From: a virus | Length of the DNA stretch: 21,974 bases | Virus record (IMG/VR): IMGVR_UViG_3300049259_000027 | Coordinates: 1 to 21,974 of that record | Direction: 5' to 3' (one strand) | Shown here: positions 1 through 6,580 of the stretch, in pieces | How the letters are laid out: each line of letters opens with the position of its first letter | How positions within the stretch are numbered: position 1 is the stretch's first letter | Notes under the pieces: model-generated | Databases searched by the model: none | Seen by the model: only the letters and a program-made list of their open reading frames with translations | What the model was told of the DNA's origin: nothing | Program-made: the position numbers and the translations under genes

Positions 1-376
1 TGGCCGCCTTGGTGGCGGCGGGCGCGTCAGCGGGCTTGTCAGCAGCCTTGGGGGCGGACTTGCCCTGGGCGACCATTGCCGCGTTCGCCTTGCGCAGCAC
101 CGCGTGCAGCGCGGCGTAGTTGCCCGCCTTCTTGCCGGTGCGCTGGGCGGCCCGGTTCTGGAGCTGCACGACGACCTTCACCGCCTCGGCGCCGGACATC
201 TTGAACTCGACCGTGGTGGCCTTGACGACCACGTTCTTAGCCTCGTCGGCAGTCAGCAGCTCCTTGACCGCAGCAACCTGGCTGGCGTTGAGGGAAACGA
301 GCTTGGTGGTCACGGCCGCGTCGTTCGCGGCGGGCTTGGGGGCGGCGGGCTTGGGGGCGGTGGCGGGCTTGGTCAT
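1..376 (-). CDS. Ala/Lys/Pro-rich protein, 3' part outside window
   Basis: The frame is open from an ATG at 374-376 (minus strand) to the window edge, giving 125 residues with no stop. Upstream on the minus strand a GGAAAGGA-type ribosome site sits at correct spacing. Nearly all codons end in G or C, which supports real coding. The N-terminus is low complexity, with Pro-Lys-Pro-Ala-Ala type repeats (residues about 4-17). A central region (about 25-105) looks folded and alternates hydrophobic and charged residues, including QLQNRAAQRTGKKAGNYAAL. An Ala/Lys/Pro-rich tail follows. The basic low-complexity ends resemble nucleoid-associated or histone-like proteins, but no family is recognised. 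It is the only gene here pointing away from the late operon, so it probably belongs to another transcription unit. Confidence 0.8.
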   Translation of the reverse strand, partial: MTKPATAPKPAAPKPAANDAAVTTKLVSLNASQVAAVKELLTADEAKNVVVKATTVEFKMSGAEAVKVVVQLQNRAAQRTGKKAGNYAALHAVLRKANAAMVAQGKSAPKAADKPADAPAATKAA

Positions 377-583
377 TGTCTTGGTCCTTTCCGGGGTCCT
401 GCGGGGCGGTGTGCCCTGCTGAAATCGATATTGCGTTACGGACCGGGAAAGAGCGAGGGATTCGCCAGAGAATCTTTTTTCGAATCCGAGTGGCCTGAGA
501 CACTCCGCGGATTCTCGCCAGAACCGACCGATTCGGCGCATTCTTTCGACCGGCAGGACCCCGGACGAAAGGACACCGACCAC
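377..583. promoter_or_regulatory. Divergent intergenic region with GATTC motif cluster
   Basis: This 207-base gap lies between the divergent starts at 376 and 584. It is richer in A/T than its surroundings. GATTC occurs at 459-463, 510-514 and 530-534 on the plus strand and inverted (GAATC) at 470-474 and 482-486. GGATTCG (458-464) and CGAATCC (481-487) form a perfect 7-base inverted repeat. No convincing -35/-10 pair was found on either strand. The position, directly before the terminase block, would suit a divergent promoter/operator or a terminase-recognition (cos-like) site. That role is inferred only. Confidence 0.45.
459..480 (+). terminator. Weak hairpin followed by six T
   Basis: GATTC (459-463) and GAATC (470-474) pair across a six-base loop and are followed directly by TTTTTT (475-480). 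This is the only hairpin plus T-run in the window and has the form of a short intrinsic terminator. The 5-bp, AT-containing stem is weak, and the same bases also belong to the GATTC cluster, so the terminator reading is tentative. Confidence 0.3.
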
Positions 584-844
584 ATGGGACTCGCGCGAGA
601 CCTGAGCATGGGTCCGAAGCGCAAGCGCAAGCCTGCGCCCGGCACCACCGGCGACTACGCCAGGCTGGCCCGCCTCACCACGGACGAGAACCCCGACCTG
701 GACGACTTCAAGGCCACCCTGGACCAGGTGGCCGCCCAGGGCCGCCGGTTCCACTGGCGGGAGGGCCACGTCTACAACAACGCGTGTCGCCGATACACCG
801 AGCTGACCGGCGAGCCGTACGGCAGCCCCACGCAGGAGTACTGA
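584..844 (+). CDS. Small basic protein upstream of terminase, unknown function
   Basis: An 86-residue protein. The ATG at 584 is chosen because AAAGGACA lies 7-15 bases upstream; the open frame extends further upstream but crosses the non-coding gap and the minus-strand gene. A second in-frame ATG at 608 has a poorer ribosome site. The N-terminus carries a basic patch (GPKRKRKPAPG, residues about 10-20). The C-terminal half contains FHWREGHVYNNACRRYTELTG. Its position just before the small terminase gene is often held by an HNH nuclease in related phages, but no HNH motif is visible, so no function is assigned. It could bind DNA through the basic segment; that is a guess. Confidence 0.7.
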   Translation: MGLARDLSMGPKRKRKPAPGTTGDYARLARLTTDENPDLDDFKATLDQVAAQGRRFHWREGHVYNNACRRYTELTGEPYGSPTQEY

Positions 845-859
845 CCAGACAAGGAAACC

Positions 860-892
860 CACGGCCCCCGCGCTTCCGGCTCGGGGGCCGTG
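860..892 (+). terminator. GC-rich hairpin before terminase small subunit
   Basis: CACGGCCCCCG (860-870) and CGGGGGCCGTG (882-892) form a perfect 11-bp stem with an 11-base loop. It lies in the 74-base gap between the small upstream gene and the small terminase gene. There is no T-run, so it may act as a partial terminator, a processing or stability element, or an anti-invasion hairpin rather than a strong intrinsic terminator. Confidence 0.5.
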
Positions 893-918
893 CTCATCCC
901 GGCGAAAGGGGTAGGCAC

Positions 919-1383
919 ATGGCACGCCCCGGCAGGCCGCCCAAGCCCACGGCGCTGCGGCTGATCGATGGGGACCGGAAGAGCCGGATCAACGACTACG
1001 AGCCCAAGCCCCGGCCCGAGCCGCCGCGCTGCCCGGCCGATGCTGCGGCTGAGGTCCGGGCCATCTGGGACTACACGGTCACCGAGCTGGACGCGATGGG
1101 CAACGCGTACGCCGCCGACCGGGACGCCCTGCGGGCCTACTGCGAAGCCGTGGTGTCCCACCGCCGAGCCTGCGCGGTCCTGGCCAAGTCTTCCGTGCTG
1201 ATCAAGGGAATCCACGGCAACATGGTGCGCAACCCGGCCGTGGCAATCCAGCGCGACACCGCGCAGACCATCCGGTCCTATGCCCAGGAATTCGGCCTGA
1301 CACCTAGCGCGCGCACCCGCATCGAACTCAGGGACGGGGCGAGCGCCGATGCGGAGGACAACCCGTTCGCCGGCTCCGGTTGA
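919..1383 (+). CDS. Terminase small subunit, P27-like
   Basis: A 154-residue protein. The ATG at 919 is preferred because GAAAGGGG stands just upstream and the protein then begins MARPGRPPKPTALRLIDGD, the typical opening of P27-family (Terminase_4) small subunits. The middle is helical, with an AIWDYTVTELDAMG segment and a conserved-looking LRAYCEAV region, and the end is acidic (DAEDNPFAGSG). In this family the small subunit binds the packaging site and loads the large subunit onto concatemeric DNA. The last 35 bases overlap the large-subunit gene, which suggests coupled translation. The family call rests on N-terminal motif, size and neighbour. Confidence 0.88.
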   Translation: MARPGRPPKPTALRLIDGDRKSRINDYEPKPRPEPPRCPADAAAEVRAIWDYTVTELDAMGNAYAADRDALRAYCEAVVSHRRACAVLAKSSVLIKGIHGNMVRNPAVAIQRDTAQTIRSYAQEFGLTPSARTRIELRDGASADAEDNPFAGSG

Positions 1384-3085
1384 GCTGCCCCCTGATGACG
1401 AGCTTGACCGGCTGAAGATCACGCCGGAGGTCGCGTGGTACATGCTGTCACGCAGCATCGAATTGCCAGACACGCCACCAAAAATCAAGACACCGGACGG
1501 CGGCTCACGACGGGGCGCCCGGTTCGATCCGTCCCGGGTGGACAGGGTGTTGGACGTGTTCGCCCGCCTGCGGCACACGCAGGGCAAGTGGGCCGGACGG
1601 CCGCTGTCGCCGGACCCGTGGCAGGTGGCCTACATCCTGGCCCCGATTTTCGGCTGGGTGTACCGGAATGAAGACGGGGACTGGGTGCGCTGCACCCGCC
1701 GGGCCTACATCGACATTCCGCGGAAGAACGGCAAGACCACGCTGTCCGGCGGGGTGGCCACCTACCTCACGTGTGCCGACCAGGAGCAGGGCGCGCAGGT
1801 CTACGCCGTCGCCAGCGGCAAGGACCAGGCGCGGTATTGCTTCGACCCGGTCAAGCAACTGGCGGAGAAGTCGCCTGCGTTGTCGCCGTACGTGAAGCCG
1901 TTGCAATACCGCATCATCCACGTGCCGAGCGGGTCGTACTTCGCCGTGGTTTCCAAGGTGGCGGACATGCTCCACGGTGCCAACGTGTCCGGCGCCATCA
2001 TCGACGAGCTACACGTACACAAGACCGCCGACCTGGTGGAAGCGGTCGAGACTGGCACCGGCTCGCGGACACAGCCGCTGATCTTCACCATCACCACGGC
2101 CGACGACGGCCGACAGGCCACGATCTACGCCCGCCGCCGCCACTACGTCGAGCAGCTCGCCCGGGGTGCGCTCAAGGACAACGCGATGTACGGCGTGGTG
2201 TGGGCCGCCGACGCCGACGCAGACCCCTTCGCCGAAGAGACCTGGCGCGCAGCCAACCCCGGCTACGGGGTGTCCCCATCGAAGGCGTCTTTCCAGCAGG
2301 CCGCCGCCGAGGCCAAGAGCAGTGCGGCCGACCTGGCGAAGTTCCTACGCCTGCACCTAGGCATCCGGACGAAGCAGGAGACGCGCTACCTGGAGCTGCC
2401 CGCGTGGGACCGCAACGCGTCCATCGTGGACCCGCTGCGCCTGGTGGGCCGGGAGTGCTACGGCGGCCTGGACCTGGCGGCCACGTCGGACCTGTGCGCC
2501 CTGTGCTGGTGCTTCCCAGACGGCCAGGGCGGCCACGATCTGTTGTGGCGCATGTGGATTCCGGAAGGCGCGGTGGACCGGCTGGACGCCCGCACAGCCG
2601 GTGAGTGCTCCGGGTGGATAGGAGCCGGCCTTATCGAGGTGACCCCCGGCGACGTCACCGATTACGACTACATCCGGACTCAGGTCAACGTCGATCGAGA
2701 GCGGTTCAACGTCCTGGAGTTGGCCTACGACCCGTGGAACAGCTCCCAGCTTGTCACCGACCTCCAGCAGGACGGGGCGAACATGGTCACGATGCGCCAG
2801 GGTTTCGCCACGATGTCCGCGCCCACCAAGCAATTCCAGCGAATCATGCTGGAAGGCACCGAGGAGTTGCCGCGCCTGCGGCACGGTGGCAACCCGTGCG
2901 TGCGCTGGCAGGTGGACAACTTGGCCGTGGAGATGGATGCAGCCGGAAACGTCAAGCCCAGCAAGCGAAACAGCGGGGACAAGATAGACGCGGTAGTTGC
3001 CTCGATCATGGCGCTCTCACGCGCCGTGCACCACGTCACCCCGCGCCAAAGTGCCTACGCAGACGGGGATTTGGAAGTCGTATGA
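1349..3085 (+). CDS. terL: Terminase large subunit
   Basis: A 578-residue packaging motor with ATPase and nuclease halves. The ATPase half shows a Walker A-like PRKNGKTT (residues 124-131) and a Walker B SGAIIDE (214-220, D219/E220), followed by a Thr-rich coupling segment FTITTADDG (246-254). The nuclease half carries the spaced acidic residues of an RNase H-like fold: D375 in YGGLDLAATSD, D461 in LAYDPWN, and D547 in KIDAVVASI near the C-terminus. Length and motif order fit the phage Terminase_1 family. The ATG at 1349 overlaps the small subunit by 35 bases and has only a weak ribosome site, so coupling is likely. The stop overlaps the next start in ATGA. Confidence 0.95.
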   Translation: MRRTTRSPAPVELPPDDELDRLKITPEVAWYMLSRSIELPDTPPKIKTPDGGSRRGARFDPSRVDRVLDVFARLRHTQGKWAGRPLSPDPWQVAYILAPIFGWVYRNEDGDWVRCTRRAYIDIPRKNGKTTLSGGVATYLTCADQEQGAQVYAVASGKDQARYCFDPVKQLAEKSPALSPYVKPLQYRIIHVPSGSYFAVVSKVADMLHGANVSGAIIDELHVHKTADLVEAVETGTGSRTQPLIFTITTADDGRQATIYARRRHYVEQLARGALKDNAMYGVVWAADADADPFAEETWRAANPGYGVSPSKASFQQAAAEAKSSAADLAKFLRLHLGIRTKQETRYLELPAWDRNASIVDPLRLVGRECYGGLDLAATSDLCALCWCFPDGQGGHDLLWRMWIPEGAVDRLDARTAGECSGWIGAGLIEVTPGDVTDYDYIRTQVNVDRERFNVLELAYDPWNSSQLVTDLQQDGANMVTMRQGFATMSAPTKQFQRIMLEGTEELPRLRHGGNPCVRWQVDNLAVEMDAAGNVKPSKRNSGDKIDAVVASIMALSRAVHHVTPRQSAYADGDLEVV

Positions 3086-3366
3086 CGGTAGCTGTCGTGA
3101 TCGTGGCGGTCGTTGCCGTGCTCGCGGTGGCTTACCTCGTCGGCGAACGGGTCCTCGACGTCTCCACCGTGGTCCGCCGCCGGGTGGTGGTGAACATGGT
3201 CAACGGGCGGGCGTTCAAGGCCGTGCTGGTCTCCCGACGCCGCCGCCTCCTCGTGCTGCGGGACGCCGAGATGTACGAGGGCAGCGCCGATCCGGTGCAG
3301 CTGGACGGAGTGGTGGTCGTGGAACGCAGCCAGGTGGACTTTATCCAGGCCCCAGGGGGTGAGTAA
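3082..3366 (+). CDS. Small membrane-anchored protein with Sm-like beta domain
   Basis: A 94-residue protein starting in the ATGA overlap with the terminase stop and ending one base into the portal start, so it is tightly coupled to both. Residues 2-20 (TVAVVIVAVVAVLAVAYLV) form one hydrophobic membrane segment. The rest is a run of short beta strands: RRRVVVNMVNGRAFKAVLV, then RRRLLVLRDAEMYE, then VQLDGVVVVERSQVDFIQ. The strand pattern, with an NGRAFKGVL-like turn, resembles a small Sm/SH3-like barrel. Similar small proteins between terminase and portal occur in other actinophages, mostly without a function. It could tether head assembly or packaging to the membrane; that is inference. Confidence 0.85.
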   Translation: MTVAVVIVAVVAVLAVAYLVGERVLDVSTVVRRRVVVNMVNGRAFKAVLVSRRRRLLVLRDAEMYEGSADPVQLDGVVVVERSQVDFIQAPGGE

Positions 3367-5339
3367 TGGCGTTCGTGGTCTCCCAGGGCCGTATCGCGTC
3401 GATGCAGCGTCCACAGTGGCCTACAGCCCCGGCCATCCGGCTGGCCACCAACGTCATCCACGATTACGCCACGATCTACCGCACACAGTCCAACGTGCGC
3501 ACGGTCGTGGACTTCTTGGCCCGCAACATCGCCCAATTGCCTTTCAAGGTCTACCGGCGCCAGTCCGACGCGGACCGGGTGCGCCTGGCGGACCACCCGC
3601 TTGCCGTGCTGCTCAACCGGCCGAACCCGTTCACCACCCGCTATCGGCTCATTGACTCGCTCGTGCACGACATGGGCATCTACGACACCGGAATCTGGGC
3701 CAAGGTGCGCGAGGACGGCCAGACTTTCGGGCTCCTGCGGCTGGACCCGCGCATGGTCACGCCCGTGGGCGGGAACTTCTTCTACCCGGACGCGTACCTG
3801 CTGCGCGGCAACGGCGGACAGCTCGAACTGACCCCGGACCAGGTGGTGCACTTCCGGGGCTACAACCCGCATGACCCGCGCTGGGGATGCAGCCCGGTGG
3901 AAACGCTTCGGTCCATCCTGGCCGAGGAATACGAGTCGGCGAAGTACCGGGAACAGTTGTGGCGCAACAACGCCCGCATGTCCGGCTACATTAGCCGCCC
4001 GGCCGACGCACCCCAGTGGTCCAAGCGGGACAAGGACCGCTTCCGCGACCAGTGGCAGGCCGCCTACACCGGCGACGGCCCCAGGGCCGGGGGTACCCCG
4101 ATCCTGGAAGACGGGATGACCTACACGGCCGCCGCCGTTACTCCGGAACAGGCGCAGTACCTGGAAACCCGCAAGCTCACAAGGGAAGAGTGCGCGAGCG
4201 CCTACCACGTGCCGCCGCCGCTCGTCGGCATCCTGGACCACGCCACGTTTTCCAACATCGACGCCCAGCACGAACAGCTGTACCAGGACACCCTTGGTCC
4301 CTGGCTGACGCAGTTCGCCGAGGAGATCCAGCTCCAGCTACTGCCCGACTTCGCCGATTCCGCGGATGTCTACGGGGAATTCGACATCGGGGCGAAGCTG
4401 GCCGGCTCTTTCGAGGAGCAGGCGAAGGTGCTCCAGGCCGCCACTGGCGCGCCGTACATGACCCGCAACGAGGCCCGCGCCCGGCTGAACCTGCCCGCGC
4501 TGGACGACGGGGACCACCTGGTGACGCCGCTCAACGTCCTGGTGGGCGGCCAGGCCAGCCCGCAGGACAGCGCCCCGCCGCTGGCGCCCAACCCGCAGCA
4601 ACCGCCCAAGGGCGCCCTAGCGGCCCACAAGGACGTCCGGCGGGTGGACGTCAAGGTACGGCCAGCCCAGGCCGACGTGGACCGAATCAAGGCCACGGTG
4701 GCGCGGTTCTTCACCCGCCAGCACGCGGCCCTGTCGTCCCAGCTCGGGGCCAAGGCCGTGCCGGGAGCGGACGACGTGTGGGACACCGACCGCTGGGACG
4801 CCGAGCTTGCCGCCGACCTCTTCGGCTTCGCCGTCGCGGTCGTCGAAGCCGTCGCGCTAAGCGTGGTCGGCAAGCTCGGCCTGCCCACGGCCTACGACGC
4901 GGACCGAACCGCAGCCTGGTTGCACGCCTGGGCGGGCACGGCCGCCAAGGGCATCAACGCGACCACCAAGGCCGACGTGGCCCACGTGCTGGCGACCAGT
5001 GACACGGTGCTGGCCGACCTCAAGGAGCTGTTCGACGGCTACGCCGACACCCGCGCTACGGAGATCGCCGCCAGCCAGGCGACCAACCTCGGCGGGTTCG
5101 GCTCGTATGAGGCCGTCCACCAGTCCGGATTGGACGGCACGAAGACGTGGCGGGTTACCTCCCGCAATCCGCGGCCGAGCCACGCGGCGATGGACGGCCA
5201 GTCCGTTGGCGTGCACGAGAAGTTCAGCAACGGCGCCAGCTGGCCCGGTGATCACAACCTGCCGGTGTCCGAACGCGCCCGGTGCTCGTGCGAGGTCGTG
5301 ATGTCGGTGACAAGCCCAGATCAAGGCGAAGCCGCCTGA
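3366..5339 (+). CDS. Portal protein fused to MuF-like head morphogenesis domain
   Basis: A 657-residue protein, longer than the roughly 400-500 residues of a stand-alone HK97-type portal. The N-terminal part (about 15-395) has portal features: NVRTVVDFLARNIAQLPFKV near the start, HPLAVLLNRPNPF, and HATFSNIDAQHEQLYQDTLG. A Pro/Gln-rich linker (about 395-420) follows. The C-terminal part is helical and ends with KTWRVTSRNPRPSHAAMDGQ, a PGDHNLPVSERARCSCEV segment and a final strand. This is the Mu gpF/SPP1 gp7-type signature (R-x-x-H, DGQ, paired Cys). The portal forms the dodecameric DNA gate; MuF proteins bind inside the head or enter with DNA. The start overlaps the previous stop in TAATG. 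No separate MuF gene is present downstream. Confidence 0.9.
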   Translation: MAFVVSQGRIASMQRPQWPTAPAIRLATNVIHDYATIYRTQSNVRTVVDFLARNIAQLPFKVYRRQSDADRVRLADHPLAVLLNRPNPFTTRYRLIDSLVHDMGIYDTGIWAKVREDGQTFGLLRLDPRMVTPVGGNFFYPDAYLLRGNGGQLELTPDQVVHFRGYNPHDPRWGCSPVETLRSILAEEYESAKYREQLWRNNARMSGYISRPADAPQWSKRDKDRFRDQWQAAYTGDGPRAGGTPILEDGMTYTAAAVTPEQAQYLETRKLTREECASAYHVPPPLVGILDHATFSNIDAQHEQLYQDTLGPWLTQFAEEIQLQLLPDFADSADVYGEFDIGAKLAGSFEEQAKVLQAATGAPYMTRNEARARLNLPALDDGDHLVTPLNVLVGGQASPQDSAPPLAPNPQQPPKGALAAHKDVRRVDVKVRPAQADVDRIKATVARFFTRQHAALSSQLGAKAVPGADDVWDTDRWDAELAADLFGFAVAVVEAVALSVVGKLGLPTAYDADRTAAWLHAWAGTAAKGINATTKADVAHVLATSDTVLADLKELFDGYADTRATEIAASQATNLGGFGSYEAVHQSGLDGTKTWRVTSRNPRPSHAAMDGQSVGVHEKFSNGASWPGDHNLPVSERARCSCEVVMSVTSPDQGEAA

Positions 5340-5346
5340 CGGCTTC
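5328..5346 (+). terminator. Short hairpin across portal stop codon
   Basis: GAAGCCG (5328-5334) and CGGCTTC (5340-5346) pair perfectly around a five-base loop that contains the TGA stop. Two further pairs can be added past a single bulged base. There is no T-run. It may weaken read-through or stabilise the upstream mRNA end; a role is not shown. Confidence 0.3.
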
Positions 5347-5422
5347 CGCGCGCAATGACCCCGCCGCCGTGATCCCTGTCCGTTTCTCGCCGGGCCGCTG
5401 GTCATGCCGGAAGGAACCACCC

Positions 5423-6556
5423 ATGAAGATCAAGACCTGTGCAGCCAAGATCAAGGCGGCGGGCGTGCACGAGGGCACCGACGAAGGCCAGTTCGACGCC
5501 ATCGTCGCCACCTACGATCTGGACTCGGTCGGTGACCGCATCATCCCGGGCGCCTTCAAGGAAACCCTGGACGAGTGGGCCACCAGCGGCGATCCCATCC
5601 CCGTCTACTGGTCGCACCGGATGGACGACCCGGCCATGAACATCGGCCAAGTGGTCGAGGCCACCGAGACGGACAAGGGCCTTGCGGTCAAGGCACAGCT
5701 GGACCTCGACAACCCCACGGCCGCCCAGGTCTACCGGCTCATGAAGGGCCGCCGGGTCACGCAATTCAGCTTCGCCTACGACATCGAAGACGGCGCTTTC
5801 GTTGAAGAGAAAGGGGAAGCGCCGTACTACGAGCTGCGCAAGCTCCGGCTGTACGAGGTCGGCCCGACCCCGATCGGCGCCAACCAGGCCACTGAACTGC
5901 TGGAGGTCAAGGGTACTGGCGGCCAGTCGCTGACGGTCGAGGTCCACAACGGCACACGTGAGGACGCCAAGGCCGTTGCCGACACCTTGCGGGGCGCCCT
6001 GGGCACCAAGGCGACCGGCGACGGCACGGCCGACGACACCGGCCAGGGCGACGAACCCGACGACGACCCGAACAAGCTCATTGCCGCCGTGGACGCCGCC
6101 TTGGACGAGGCAGTCAACCTGCTGTCCGAAGTGGACACCACGACGTTGCCGCAGGAGGTCCAGCAGGCGTTGGCCCTCGTGAACGGCGCCGAGGGCTTGA
6201 TCGACGAGGCAATGGAACTGCTCGGCATCCCGGACCCCGACGACGACGACGAACCCGCCGAGGCCGGGAAGGGCGGCACGGCCGCCAGCAAGAACACCGA
6301 TCGTCCCTCCCGCAAGGAGGGCAGGCGGAACAGCTCGACGGACGCGGACGCCATCCAGTCCATTCACGACGCTGCATCCGCACTCGGGGCTGCGTGCCCC
6401 GCGAAGGACGAAGGAAAGGCCAAGCCCGATCTGTCCGCCACGACCGAGGAGCCCGACGGGGCCAAGGCCGACGAGCCAGCAGTAAAGGGAACCGCCTCGA
6501 ACCGTCTGCGCACAGAGCTGGACCTCATGGAAGCCGAGGTCTCGCTTTACACGTAA
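5423..6556 (+). CDS. Prohead maturation protease (S78-like) with scaffold-like C-terminus
   Basis: A 377-residue protein. The ATG at 5423 is chosen because GGAAGGAA precedes it; the open frame further upstream shows no protease-like sequence. Residues 20-160 match the HK97 prohead protease layout: TYDLDSVGDRIIPGAF, then the likely catalytic His65 in VYWSHRMDD, then likely Ser116 in TQFSFAYD. Residues about 165-377 are acidic and Ala-rich with DPDDDDEPAE and a DAIQSIHDAASALGAAC segment. No separate scaffold gene exists, so this tail probably serves as scaffold and is removed during maturation. The enzyme trims capsid proteins inside the prohead. It lies 24 bases before the capsid gene. Confidence 0.9.
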   Translation: MKIKTCAAKIKAAGVHEGTDEGQFDAIVATYDLDSVGDRIIPGAFKETLDEWATSGDPIPVYWSHRMDDPAMNIGQVVEATETDKGLAVKAQLDLDNPTAAQVYRLMKGRRVTQFSFAYDIEDGAFVEEKGEAPYYELRKLRLYEVGPTPIGANQATELLEVKGTGGQSLTVEVHNGTREDAKAVADTLRGALGTKATGDGTADDTGQGDEPDDDPNKLIAAVDAALDEAVNLLSEVDTTTLPQEVQQALALVNGAEGLIDEAMELLGIPDPDDDDEPAEAGKGGTAASKNTDRPSRKEGRRNSSTDADAIQSIHDAASALGAACPAKDEGKAKPDLSATTEEPDGAKADEPAVKGTASNRLRTELDLMEAEVSLYT

Positions 6557-6580
6557 GCGAAATCGAGGAAGGAGCCCGCA

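Noticed and set aside
104-583. Upstream extension of the small gene that ends at 844
   Set aside because: The extension crosses the antisense gene and the AT-richer gap. A good ribosome site supports the ATG at 584.
584-844. HNH endonuclease call for the small gene upstream of terminase
   Set aside because: The position fits, but the His-Asn-His motif and paired cysteines are missing.
5282-5422. Upstream extension of the protease gene
   Set aside because: It would overlap the portal's MuF end and add 47 residues without protease similarity. The ribosome site before 5423 is clear.
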